Source: Nocardioides agariphilus (GTDB taxonomy: Bacteria > Actinomycetota > Actinomycetes > Propionibacteriales > Nocardioidaceae). From it: 52,659 nucleotides of DNA. The first letter of the stretch is position 1. Every line of letters begins with the position of its first letter. The stretch is from positions 1 to 52,659 of the forward strand of contig NZ_JADKPO010000031.1 in NCBI RefSeq assembly GCF_015352445.1, in the 5' to 3' direction. The notes under the pieces were generated by a model. The model did no database searches. It saw only the letters and a program-made list of their open reading frames with translations, and was not told the origin of the DNA. The position numbers were made by a program, and so were the translations under genes. This document shows, in pieces, positions 15,992 to 24,906 of the stretch.

Positions 15992-17306
15992 GACCTCGGA
16001 CGTGATCGAGGCCGACCCGCTCGATCACGTCGGCGCCGACCCGCAGGCCACCGCGGCTCCTGATCGCCTCGCCGGTGGCAGCCGCACGGGCGCGAAGCTC
16101 GGTGTCGGCCAGCAGTCGCTCGACCGCGCCGAGCAGCTCGTCGTCGGTGAAGCCGTAGGTCGAGAGCCGCACGCCGTATCCCGTCTCGTCGACGCGCTGC
16201 GCGTTGTCGTACTGGTCCCAGAACAGCGGCAGCACGATCATCGGCTTGCCGAAGTGCAGCGACTCGGTCGTGGTGTTGTTGCCGCCGTGGGTGATGACCA
16301 GGTCGACCTGGGGAATGATCTTGGTCTGGGGGACGATCGCGTCACCGACCATGTTGGCGGTCAGCCGGATCTCGTCGGCCCGCGGTCCCATGCTCACGAC
16401 CACCCGGTGCTCGGTGGTGCCGAGCACGTCGATCAGTCGCTGCAGCAACTCGATGTCGGCCCCGCCCAGCGAGCCCAGCGACAGGTAGATCAGCGCTGCA
16501 CCCTCGGGTCGCGCGGCGAACGAGTCGGGCATCTCCCACTCCGCGTCGGTCTCACGGAGGCTCGAGTCCATCCGGTGCCAGGTCGCGCCGAGGGGCCGGG
16601 CGTCGGTGTAGTCGAGCTCCTCGGGGAAGACGTAGAGGTTGGCCACCTCGGAGGTGTGGACGAAGTCGCGGGCGGGCAGCGGTGGTGCGCCCTGCTCCTG
16701 CACCCACGCGTTGAACGCCTCCCACGTCTCCTGGTGGGTGCGGTCGAACTCCGCCAGGAACGGCTCCCAACCCGAAGGGTCCGCCGCGGCATATCCGGAG
16801 AAGACCGGCGCGATGCCCGGGCCGCGGATCTCCAGCGGGTTGCACGACACGATCCGCACGAACGGCGCCCCGGATGTCACCAGCGCCGGGAACGCGACGA
16901 CGTTGTCCTCGACCAGGACGTCGGGGCGGTGCTCCTCGATGATCGCCTTGAGCTGGGGCTCGGCGTACCTGGCGCCGTCGATCAACGCCTGGTACGTCGG
17001 CTGCACGAACGAGGCGAGCTGCTCCAGCGTCGGCTTGCGGAACTCGGGTGACGTCTCGTTGATGAAGTCGATCCAGAACTGGCCCGCGGCCTCGTCGGTC
17101 GCACCAGGGTCCGGCGGAGCGAGGTCGACGAGAGCCTCGACGAAGCCCAGCGGCGCGAGCTTGCCCTCCCACGACCGCTCGGCGGCGAACACGACCTTGT
17201 GACCGCGGTCGAGGAGCACCTTGCCGATGCCGATGCACTGGTTGGTCGGTCCGTGCGCCGACTCGGGCATGAACAGGACCGTCAGCTGAGTGGTCGGGTC
17301 GCTCAT
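15984..17306 (-). CDS. GT1-family (MGT/UGT-type) glycosyltransferase
   Basis: The 440-aa GT-B fold protein has an N-terminal acceptor half (MPESAHGPTNQCIGIGKVLLDRGH) and a C-terminal nucleotide-sugar half with the GT1 signature VITHGGNNTTTESLHFGKPM and FWDQYDNAQRV. It resembles macrolide and sterol-type UDP-glycosyltransferases that modify small hydrophobic acceptors. It overlaps tetR by ATGA (17303-17306) and the kinase by 8 nt. The acceptor and donor are unknown; the neighbouring kinase and isomerase suggest a supply of an amino sugar. Confidence 0.86.
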   Translation of the reverse strand: MSDPTTQLTVLFMPESAHGPTNQCIGIGKVLLDRGHKVVFAAERSWEGKLAPLGFVEALVDLAPPDPGATDEAAGQFWIDFINETSPEFRKPTLEQLASFVQPTYQALIDGARYAEPQLKAIIEEHRPDVLVEDNVVAFPALVTSGAPFVRIVSCNPLEIRGPGIAPVFSGYAAADPSGWEPFLAEFDRTHQETWEAFNAWVQEQGAPPLPARDFVHTSEVANLYVFPEELDYTDARPLGATWHRMDSSLRETDAEWEMPDSFAARPEGAALIYLSLGSLGGADIELLQRLIDVLGTTEHRVVVSMGPRADEIRLTANMVGDAIVPQTKIIPQVDLVITHGGNNTTTESLHFGKPMIVLPLFWDQYDNAQRVDETGYGVRLSTYGFTDDELLGAVERLLADTELRARAAATGEAIRSRGGLRVGADVIERVGLDHVRGRG

Positions 17307-17926
17307 CGAGATGTTCCTCCTTGGTCGAGCGCGAGGGAGTGACCGGTGGCCACGCGGGCGTAGTCGAGGATGAGCTCGGCCGCCGCGAGAGTGTCGATGT
17401 TGGGGTGTCCGGCGATGATGCGGTAGCCGTAGGCATCCTCGAGCGCCACCAGGTTGCGAGCGATGGTGCGGGCGCCGTGGGTGAGGTGGAAGATCCCGCG
17501 CGCGGAGCCCTGCTCCAAGATCACCTCGTACATCGCGACCTGGCGGTCGTAGAGCGAGGTGAGCAGCGCGGCGTACACCGGCTGGCGCCCGGCAGCCCCG
17601 CCCAGCTCACAGAGCAGGCGAACCGACGCGTCGTCGCCGTCGACGGGCAGGCCGGTGCGCACCGTGACGACCAGCTTCTCGACCGGGTCGTCGAGTGCTG
17701 CCAGCGCCGCGACGCGGAGGTCGTAGAAGCGCTCCATGCCGGCCCTGTTGGCCTCCAGCAGCAGCGCCTGGACGTCGGGGAAGTGGTAGAGCACGGCACC
17801 CGAGGTGAGCCCCGCGGCCTCGGCGACGTGCACCAGCTTGGCGTCGGCTCCGTGCTCGAGCATGGCTCGCTGGGCAGCTCCGACGAGCGCATCGCGGCGG
17901 GCCTGTCGACCGGTGGACCGAGACAT
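17303..17926 (-). CDS. TetR-family regulator, BetI-like
   Basis: The 207-aa protein has a TetR helix-turn-helix at about 31-55 (VHVAEAAGLTSGAVLYHFPD) and a C-terminal ligand domain of the BetI type. It leads the minus-strand glycosyltransferase operon and diverges from potD. Two palindromic sites lie between them (17956-17973 and a weaker 18007-18024). The latter resembles the operators at 7555 and 9989, so this regulator may control those loci too. Ligand unknown; an amine or polyamine is a reasonable guess from context. Confidence 0.88.
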   Translation of the reverse strand: MSRSTGRQARRDALVGAAQRAMLEHGADAKLVHVAEAAGLTSGAVLYHFPDVQALLLEANRAGMERFYDLRVAALAALDDPVEKLVVTVRTGLPVDGDDASVRLLCELGGAAGRQPVYAALLTSLYDRQVAMYEVILEQGSARGIFHLTHGARTIARNLVALEDAYGYRIIAGHPNIDTLAAAELILDYARVATGHSLALDQGGTSR

Positions 17927-17955
17927 GCGCCTACCTTGGCATGACGCCAGCAGAA

Positions 17956-17973
17956 TCTGAAGAGGAGTTCAAA
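17956..17973. promoter_or_regulatory. Palindrome, probable TetR operator
   Basis: TCTGAAGAGGAGTTCAAA has TGAA and TTCA half-sites around a 6-nt centre, 30 nt upstream of the tetR start. This is the expected position for autorepression. Assignment to the adjacent TetR is inferred. Confidence 0.4.
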
Positions 17974-18006
17974 ATATTGCCGCTCGGTGGTCGACGAGCC
18001 AGCACA

Positions 18007-18024
18007 TGATGCTGAAACCAGTCA
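18007..18024. promoter_or_regulatory. Degenerate third copy of the TGAYTG-N6-CARTCA operator
   Basis: TGATGCTGAAACCAGTCA has a perfect right half (CAGTCA) and a partial left half (TGATgc). It shares AACCAGTCA with the site at 9989-10006. It lies about 80 nt before potD in the tetR-potD divergent region. Confidence 0.3.
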
Positions 18025-18102
18025 TGAGACCCCTTGCCGAATTCTGAACATGCGTGCAAAGTAGGCCGCCATCGACCCGCTCTCGGTAGCCGAGGAGGCC
18101 CC

Positions 18103-19227
18103 ATGGCCAGCAACAGCACGCTCACCCGTCGTCCCTGGGCCCGCCAACTCTCCGGGCTCGGATCGCTCGTCGTCGTGGCCGCACTGGCCGCTTGCGGAGG
18201 CGAGGACAGCGGCGCCGAACCCGAGAAGCTCGACGCCAGTGCCGACCTGACCAAGCAGTCGATCACGGTCTCCAACTGGGCCGGCTACATGCCCGAGGAC
18301 ATCGCCGACCAGTTCGAGAAGGCGACCGGCGCTTCGCTCTCGGCGACCGAGCACGCCACCAACGAGGAGATCATGGCCAAGCTGACGGCTGGTGGTGACT
18401 CCGGCATCGACGTGGCCTTCGTCTCCGGCCAGTACGCCCAGGCCCTCAACGAGGCCGGCCTGCTCGAGCCCATCCACGAGGACCTCGTCCCCAACCTCGA
18501 CAACCTCTACGCGCAGGCCGGCGAGCTGGCATACGACAAGGGCAACCACTACTCGGTGCCCTACACCTGGGGCACCACCGGCATCTGCTACCGCTCCGAC
18601 CTGGTCGACCCCGCGCCCACCTCGTGGAACGACATCCTCGACCCCGACCCGGCCTACGACGGCAAGATCACCATGCTCTCCACGGAGCGGTGGCTGGCGC
18701 TTCCGGCTCAGAAGGCCCTCGGCTACTCGGTCAACACCACCGACGACGCCGAGCTGGAGGCGATGAAGGACAAGCTGGTCGAGGCCAAGAAGCACCTGCT
18801 CGGCTACGACGACACCACCTTCTACGAGAAGCTGATCTCCGGTGAGGCCGTGATGACCGAGGCCTGGGACGGCTGGTGCGGCTACGGCATGGCCGAGAAC
18901 CCCGACATCAAGTTCGTCGTGCCGAGCGAGGGCAGCGACCTCTGGACCGACACGATGGTGGTGTTGAAGGGCTCGGAGAACAAGGAGGCCGCCTTCGCGT
19001 TCGTCAACATGATGCTCGATCCCGAGATGCACGCGTGGGTGACCAACAACGTCTACTACAACGTGCCCAACGAGGCCGCCGCCGAGTTCGTGCCGGCCGA
19101 GCTGAAGCAGCAGTTCCCCCAGCTCGACGTGACGCCCGAGCAGCTCGCCGAGAACGAGGGCCTGATCGACCTCGGCGAGGACTCCACGAAGTACACCGAG
19201 CTGACCACGGACGTTACTGCCTCGTGA
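18103..19227 (+). CDS. potD: Polyamine ABC transporter substrate-binding lipoprotein
   Basis: The 374-aa protein has a lipoprotein signal peptide ending LAAC (Cys31) and a PotD-like spermidine/putrescine-binding fold: ITVSNWAGYMPEDIADQFEKATG, YSVPYTWGTTGICYRSD and SEGSDLWTDTMVVLKGS. It captures the polyamine or related amine outside the membrane for PotBC. The ATG at 18103 follows GAGGAGG. It is the first gene of potD-B-C-A plus two catabolic genes. Exact ligand specificity cannot be read from the sequence. Confidence 0.9.
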   Translation: MASNSTLTRRPWARQLSGLGSLVVVAALAACGGEDSGAEPEKLDASADLTKQSITVSNWAGYMPEDIADQFEKATGASLSATEHATNEEIMAKLTAGGDSGIDVAFVSGQYAQALNEAGLLEPIHEDLVPNLDNLYAQAGELAYDKGNHYSVPYTWGTTGICYRSDLVDPAPTSWNDILDPDPAYDGKITMLSTERWLALPAQKALGYSVNTTDDAELEAMKDKLVEAKKHLLGYDDTTFYEKLISGEAVMTEAWDGWCGYGMAENPDIKFVVPSEGSDLWTDTMVVLKGSENKEAAFAFVNMMLDPEMHAWVTNNVYYNVPNEAAAEFVPAELKQQFPQLDVTPEQLAENEGLIDLGEDSTKYTELTTDVTAS

Positions 19228-20108
19228 GGTCCCCCTCGGCACGAGCCCGAGGACGCCGCCACGGCTGGGCGACCAGCGCGGTGTTCCTCGGGCCCGGGCT
19301 GGCCTTCACGGCGGTCTTCGTCGCGGTGCCGGTGCTGCTCGTGCTCAGCTACACCGTCTTCGACCGCGGGCGGTTCGGCGGTGTCGAGTACGACTTCACG
19401 CTGGACAACTTCACGCGCGCCTTCGAGCCGACCTTCCGCAAGGTGCTGGTCAGCTCGCTCGGCATCGCAGCGGCGGCGACCGCCATCGCGTTGGCGATCG
19501 GCTACCCGGTGGCCTACGCGATCGCCAAGCTGCCCGAGCGCTGGCGTTCGCTGGTGCTGGTGTTGATCGTGATCCCGTTCTGGACCAACTTCCTGATCCG
19601 CACCTACGCCTGGATCGTGCTGCTCAACACCCAAGGAGTGCTCAACGACGCGCTCGTGGGCCTCGGGCTCGTGGACGAGCGGATCGACCTGCTCTACACC
19701 CGCGGCGCCGTGGTCGCGGGTCTGGTCTACGTCTACCTACCGCTGATGATCCTGCCGATCTACGCGTCGGTGGCCCGGCTCGAGCGTGAGCTCCCCGAGG
19801 CATCGGCCGACCTCGGGGGCAGCAGGTTCGCGACCTTCGTGCGGGTCACGTTTCCCTTGTCGCTGCCGGGGGTGGTCACCGGCTGCATCTTCGTGTTCGT
19901 GCCGAGCCTCGGGAACTTCGTGGTGCCCGAGCTGCTGGGCGGCGGCAAGACGGTGATGGTGGGCAACCTGGTTCGCGACCAGTTCCTCAAGGCTCGCGAC
20001 TGGCCCTTCGGCGCCACCCTCGCGCTCATCATGGTCGTGCTCCTCGTGGCGCTCTTCGCCCTCCAGTCCGTCGTGAGTCGGCGCTTCTCGGTGGAGGCCG
20101 GCCGATGA
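19224..20108 (+). CDS. potB: Polyamine ABC transporter permease
   Basis: The 294-aa integral membrane protein has the binding-protein-dependent transport fold and the EAA loop EASADLGGSRFATFVRVTFPLSLPG split near residues 191-215, which contacts the PotA ATPase. The GTG start at 19224 overlaps the potD stop as GTGA. The stop overlaps potC by ATGA. Confidence 0.9.
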   Translation: MRSPSARARGRRHGWATSAVFLGPGLAFTAVFVAVPVLLVLSYTVFDRGRFGGVEYDFTLDNFTRAFEPTFRKVLVSSLGIAAAATAIALAIGYPVAYAIAKLPERWRSLVLVLIVIPFWTNFLIRTYAWIVLLNTQGVLNDALVGLGLVDERIDLLYTRGAVVAGLVYVYLPLMILPIYASVARLERELPEASADLGGSRFATFVRVTFPLSLPGVVTGCIFVFVPSLGNFVVPELLGGGKTVMVGNLVRDQFLKARDWPFGATLALIMVVLLVALFALQSVVSRRFSVEAGR

Positions 20109-20884
20109 GGCGCTCTGGGCTCGGGTTCCTCTGGGTGGCGCTGGTCGGCTGCCTGCTGTTCCTCTACGTGCCGATCGCGACCGTCGTGGTGACCTCGTTC
20201 AACAGCGGCAAGTCAGCGCTCAACATCAAGGGACTCTCGCTGCGCTGGTATGGCGAGCTGTTCGACGACCCCGACCTCGGGCACGCGTTGCTCAACTCGC
20301 TGACCGTGGCCGTGGGCGCCACGGTCTTCTCGACCGTGGTGGGCACGATGCTCGCGGTCGGCCTGGTGCGGTTCGCGCGCTCGACGGTGCTCGACGCGTT
20401 CGTGATGGCGCCGGCGATCCTGCCCGACCTGATGCTGGCGATCGGCCTGCTGGCGTTCTTCACCTGGCTCGGTCTGCCCCTCGGTCTGGGCACGGTGACG
20501 ATCGCCCACGCGGCATTCGGCACGGCCTTCGTGGTGGCTGTGGTCCGCTCCCGGCTCGTGCAGCTCGACGGCTCGCTGGAGGAGGCGTCCCAGGACCTCG
20601 GCGCGGGGTGGGCCACGACGTTCGTCCGGATCACGTTGCCGTCGGTGGCGCCGGCCGTGCTGGCGGGTGCCCTGCTGGCCTTCACCCTCTCGCTCGACGA
20701 GTTCGTGATCGCGTTCTTCACCAATGGGCCCGACAGCCCGACCCTGCCCATCGAGATCTACTCGCGCGTCCGCTTCGGCGTGACGCCCGAGATCAATGCA
20801 CTGGCGAGCCTGCTGCTGCTGGTGAGCGTCGTCGCCGTGGTGGCAGGCGCCGTCGCCTTCCGGCGTACGGAGAGAGAGCGATGA
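20105..20884 (+). CDS. potC: Polyamine ABC transporter permease
   Basis: The 259-aa PotC-type permease has six predicted transmembrane helices and the EAA loop EASQDLGAGWATTFVRITLP. It pairs with PotB to form the translocation channel. It overlaps potB and potA by ATGA on both sides, consistent with a single coupled message. Confidence 0.9.
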   Translation: MRRSGLGFLWVALVGCLLFLYVPIATVVVTSFNSGKSALNIKGLSLRWYGELFDDPDLGHALLNSLTVAVGATVFSTVVGTMLAVGLVRFARSTVLDAFVMAPAILPDLMLAIGLLAFFTWLGLPLGLGTVTIAHAAFGTAFVVAVVRSRLVQLDGSLEEASQDLGAGWATTFVRITLPSVAPAVLAGALLAFTLSLDEFVIAFFTNGPDSPTLPIEIYSRVRFGVTPEINALASLLLLVSVVAVVAGAVAFRRTERER

Positions 20885-21927
20885 CCGAGCCCTTGTTGAA
20901 GGTCCGCGGGCTCAGTGCCCACTACGGCGACGTGCACGCCCTGCGAGGCGTCGACCTCGACGTGGGCGACAACGAGTTCTTCGCGCTGCTCGGACCCTCG
21001 GGCTGCGGCAAGACGACGCTGCTGCGCTCCGTCGCAGGCTTCGAGCTCCCGGAGGAGGGTTCCGTCGAGCTGGCAGGGCAGGACCTGTTGGCCCTGCCGG
21101 CCCATCAGCGGCCCGTGAACATGATGTTCCAGTCCTACGCGCTGTTCCCGCACCTGAGCGTCGAGAAGAACGTCGGCTACGGTCCGGCGCGCGCCGGTCT
21201 GCCCAAGCAGGAGGTGGCCGCACGCGTGGCCGCGGTCATCGACACGGTCGGACTGACCGGACTCGAGCGCCGCCGGCCCAGCCAGCTCTCGGGCGGGCAG
21301 CGGCAGCGGGTCGCGCTCGCCCGCGCCATCGTCAACCAGCCGCGGCTGCTGCTCCTCGACGAGCCGCTCTCGGCCCTCGACCGCAACGTGCGGGCCCAGA
21401 TGCAGCTGGAGCTCAAACGCCTTCAGCACGAGGTCGGCATCGCGTTCATGGTCGTGACCCACGACCAGGAGGAGGCGCTGTCGATGGCCGACCGGGTCGC
21501 GGTGATGAGCGACGGCCAGGTCCAGCAGGTCGCCGCACCTCAGGAGCTGTACCGCAACCCCGCCAACCGGTTCGTGGCCGAGTTCATCGGGCGCAGCAAC
21601 ATCTTCGAGGGCGTGGCCGCTTCGGGCGGCCTCGCGGTCGCCGGTGCCGGAACACTTCCGGGGCAGGGCGAGGGACGCTTCCTGGTCGTGCGGCCCGAGG
21701 ACGTCACCGTCTCGGTGCGGTCCTCCGGCTCCCGCGGCGTGCTGACCGGGCGCGTGCTCGAGACCCAGTTCAGCGGCGGCACCACGACGGTGGCCGTGAC
21801 GCCCGGTGGGGTCGCGACCGTCTCGGGCCAGCCGCTACTGGTCACGCAGCCGGGCTTCTCGACGCTGCAGCGAGGCGACGAGGTCGACTTGTCGTGGAGC
21901 GAGTCCGTCGCCAGGATCGTGGCGTGA
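20881..21927 (+). CDS. potA: Polyamine ABC transporter ATPase
   Basis: The 348-aa ATPase has Walker A GPSGCGKTT (38-46), Q-loop QSYALFP, signature LSGGQ (136-140), Walker B LLLLDEP (156-162) and a C-terminal TOBE regulatory domain (about 265-348, VVRPEDVTV). The ATG at 20881 overlaps the potC stop. Downstream genes encode an amine oxidase and an aldehyde dehydrogenase, so uptake is coupled to catabolism. Confidence 0.92.
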   Translation: MTEPLLKVRGLSAHYGDVHALRGVDLDVGDNEFFALLGPSGCGKTTLLRSVAGFELPEEGSVELAGQDLLALPAHQRPVNMMFQSYALFPHLSVEKNVGYGPARAGLPKQEVAARVAAVIDTVGLTGLERRRPSQLSGGQRQRVALARAIVNQPRLLLLDEPLSALDRNVRAQMQLELKRLQHEVGIAFMVVTHDQEEALSMADRVAVMSDGQVQQVAAPQELYRNPANRFVAEFIGRSNIFEGVAASGGLAVAGAGTLPGQGEGRFLVVRPEDVTVSVRSSGSRGVLTGRVLETQFSGGTTTVAVTPGGVATVSGQPLLVTQPGFSTLQRGDEVDLSWSESVARIVA

Positions 21928-21928
21928 G

Positions 21929-23331
21929 GTGACGCTCGGCGCTCCGCAGGATCCGCTGAGGGACGCGCGCCCGGGCTCCTACTGGCACGACCTGCACGCG
22001 CTTGGGCCGGTGACCGGCCCACCTGGTGCTGACACCGAGACCGACCTGGCGGTGGTGGGCGCCGGCTTCACCGGGCTCTGGACGGCGGTGCTGGCCAAGC
22101 GGCGGACGCCGGCGCGCGACGTCGTGCTGCTCGACGCCGAGCACGTCGGGTTCGGGGCGACGGGACGCAACGGCGGCTTCGTCTCCGACTCCCTCACCCA
22201 CGGTCTCTCCCACGGACTGGCCCGCTGGCCGGCTGAGATCGCCGAGCTGCTGAGGCTCGGCCGGGAGAACCTCGCAGGGCTCAGCGCCGACCTGGGCGCC
22301 GGTGGCGTCGAGGCAGGCCTGAGACTGGTCGGCAAGACGGTCGTGGCGACCACGGCTCACCAGGCGGACGCGCTGCCCGCACTGGCTGCGCTGCTGGACC
22401 GGCACGGCGAGGACGCCGAGCTGCTCGACGCCGCCGGCGTACGCGCCGACGTCGACTCCCCGACGTACCTCGCCGGCATCCGGGTGCGCACCGGCGGCGG
22501 CGTGATGGACCCGGTCGCGCTCGCGACGGGCCTGCGCGACTGGGCGCTGCGTCTCGGGGTCCGGCTGCACGAGCAGACGCCGGTCGTGCGTCTGGACGGG
22601 GGAGAGGTGGTGACGCCCCAGGCGCGGGTGAGAGCGCGTCAGGTCGTCGTCGCCACCAACGCCTTCCGCAACCCGGTGCCTCGACTGCGCAAGTACGTCG
22701 TGCCTGTCTACGACCACGTGCTGGTCACCGAGCCCCTCAGCCCGGCGCAGTGGGCCTCGCTCGGATGGACGGACCGGCAGGGGGTGACCGACTCGGGCAA
22801 CCAGTTCCACTACTACCGACCGCTCGCGGACGGTCGGATCCTCTGGGGCGGCTACGACGCCATCTACTACTTCGGCTCCAGGACCGAGGCGGCCAGGGAG
22901 CGCTGGCGCCGCACCATGGCCGGCAGCTTCGCGATGCCTCCCATCGGCTGCTGGCGCGGCACTTCCACGAGACGTTCCCCCAGCTGGGGGAGGTGCGGTT
23001 CACCCACCGGTGGGCCGGGTTGATCGACACCTCCAGCCGGTTCACGCCCTTCGTCGGCACCGACCGCTCCGGCTCGGTCGCCCACGCGCTGGGCTTCACC
23101 GGTCTGGGGGTCGCCTACAGCCGCCTGGCAGCGCGCACGATGCTCGACGCACTCGACGGCGTGCCGGTGCCTGGCTTCCTCGGCGACCGGCCCGTGCCGT
23201 TCCCACCGGAGCCGGTGCGCTACCTGGGTGTGCAGGCAACGAGGGCAGCCCTCGCCCGCGAGGATCGCACCGGCAGGCGTGGGCCCTGGCTCAAGGCGCT
23301 CGACAGACTCGGCGTCGGCTTCAACTCCTGA
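21929..23331 (+). pseudogene. PuuB/DadA-like FAD amine oxidase, frameshifted
   Basis: The frame from GTG 21929 reads an FAD-dependent oxidase: DLAVVGAGFTGLWTAVLAKRR Rossmann motif split near residue 35, and GFGATGRNGGFVSDSLTHG, typical of gamma-glutamylputrescine oxidases. It shifts between about 22930 and 22942. The C-terminal third (HFHETFPQLGEVRFTHRW ... GFTGLGVAYSRLAARTMLD) continues in another frame to 23331. No slippery heptamer is seen at the break, and the original frame stops at 23023. Either the gene is a recent pseudogene or the base call is wrong; everything else, including operon position, looks intact. It would oxidise a (gamma-glutamyl)putrescine-like amine to the aldehyde used by the next gene. 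Confidence 0.8.
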
Positions 23332-23343
23332 GAGGAACCGCGT

Positions 23344-24795
23344 ATGCACGGCTGCTTCATCGACGGGCGCCCCGAGCAGGGGCACGGCGAGCAGGTCGAG
23401 CTGCTCGACCCGGCAAGCGGCGCAGTGACGGCGACCTTCGAGCAGGGCTCCGTCGCAGACGTGGACCGCGCCGTGCGATCTGCCGCGGACGCGTTGCCGG
23501 GCTGGTCGGCGCGCACTCCAGGTGAGCGCGCCCTGGTGCTGGCCCAGGTCGCCGACGCCCTCGCTGCCGCCGAGGACCTGGTCGACCTCGAGGTGCGCGA
23601 GACCGGCAAGCCTCGTGCGGTCTTCGCCGACGGCGAGCTCCCGTTCGGCATCGACAACCTACGGTTCTTCGCAGGCGCCGCGAGGTCGCTGGAAGGCAGC
23701 TCGGCCGGGCAGCTGTCCAGTGGGTACACCTCGCTGGTCGTCCGCCGGCCGGTCGGCGTGGTCGCGGGCATCGCGCCCTGGAACTTCCCGTTCATCATGG
23801 CGGTCTGGAAGCTCGGGCCCGCGCTGGCCGCCGGCAACACGGTGGTGCTGAAGCCTGCACCGAACACTCCGTCCACCACGCTGCGGCTCGCCGAGATCGC
23901 GCACGAGGCTGGCCTGCCGGCCGGTGTGCTCAACGTCGTCACCGGGGACAACGACGTCGGAGCTGCCCTGGTCGCCCATCCGACCGTCGCGATGGTCTCG
24001 ATCACCGGCTCCTCGCGAGCCGGCCGCGAGGTCATGGCGGCCGCTGCGCCGACGACCAAGCGCCTGCACCTCGAGCTGGGCGGCAAGGCGCCGGCGGTCG
24101 TGTTCGCCGACGTCGACGTGCCCGCCACCGTCCGCGGGCTGGCGATGGGCGTCACCTACAACTCCGGCCAGGACTGCACTGCGTGCACCCGCATCTACGT
24201 CGAGAGGTCGGCGTACGACGAGGTCGTGACCGCCCTGGGTCAGCAGCTGGCCGCCATCCGCGTGGGCGCGCCGTACGACGAGGACACCGACATCGGTCCA
24301 CTGGTCAGCGGTGCGCATCGCGAGCGCGTCCACGGGTTCGTGACCCGCGCCCGAGCAGCCGGTGCGACCGTCGTCACCGGCGGAGTGTTGCCGGAAGGGC
24401 CAGGGTTCTACTACCCGCCCACGCTGGTGACGGGTGCGGCGCAGGACTCCGAGATCGTGCAGGAGGAGGTGTTCGGCCCTGTCGTGGTCGCGCTGCCCTT
24501 CGACGGCGAGGACGAGGCGGTGGCGCTGGCCAACGACAGCGCCTACGGCCTCGCCTCCTCGGTGTGGACGCGCGACGTCCAGCGCGCCCTGCGGGTCGCG
24601 CACCGGATCGAGGCCGGCGTCACCTGGGTCAACGACCACCTGCCCATCGCCTCGGAGGCCCCGCACGGCGGCGTCAAGGCCAGCGGCTTCGGCAAGGACA
24701 TGAGCCAGGAGTCGCTGGCCGAGTACACCGTCGCCCACCACGTGATGCTGCGCCACGCGGCTCCCCCGGAACACGACTCGTTCCGGCCCGCCTAG
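23344..24795 (+). CDS. Aldehyde dehydrogenase, gamma-aminobutyraldehyde/betaine-aldehyde type
   Basis: The 483-aa NAD(P)-dependent ALDH has PWNFPF (145-150), catalytic Glu244 in LELGGKAP and nucleophile Cys278 in NSGQDCTACTR. The substitution DC.AC..R is typical of gamma-aminobutyraldehyde and betaine aldehyde dehydrogenases. It starts 12 nt after the amine oxidase gene, with AGAGGAACC upstream of the ATG at 23344. In context it would oxidise the aldehyde made from an imported polyamine. Confidence 0.88.
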   Translation: MHGCFIDGRPEQGHGEQVELLDPASGAVTATFEQGSVADVDRAVRSAADALPGWSARTPGERALVLAQVADALAAAEDLVDLEVRETGKPRAVFADGELPFGIDNLRFFAGAARSLEGSSAGQLSSGYTSLVVRRPVGVVAGIAPWNFPFIMAVWKLGPALAAGNTVVLKPAPNTPSTTLRLAEIAHEAGLPAGVLNVVTGDNDVGAALVAHPTVAMVSITGSSRAGREVMAAAAPTTKRLHLELGGKAPAVVFADVDVPATVRGLAMGVTYNSGQDCTACTRIYVERSAYDEVVTALGQQLAAIRVGAPYDEDTDIGPLVSGAHRERVHGFVTRARAAGATVVTGGVLPEGPGFYYPPTLVTGAAQDSEIVQEEVFGPVVVALPFDGEDEAVALANDSAYGLASSVWTRDVQRALRVAHRIEAGVTWVNDHLPIASEAPHGGVKASGFGKDMSQESLAEYTVAHHVMLRHAAPPEHDSFRPA

Positions 24796-24906
24796 GGGAG
24801 ATGCTGGCTGACCGGTCCCTGAGCGGTCACAGGGTCCGCATAGGGTCGGTCGCTACCGTGACCCGGGGCATCCGCCCCCATTTCTCGACCAGAAAGCCTC
24901 GTACCT

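Noticed and set aside
22920-22960. Programmed frameshifting in the amine oxidase gene
   Set aside because: There is no X-XXY-YYZ slippery sequence or shift-prone stop codon at the junction, and such regulation is unknown in this family.
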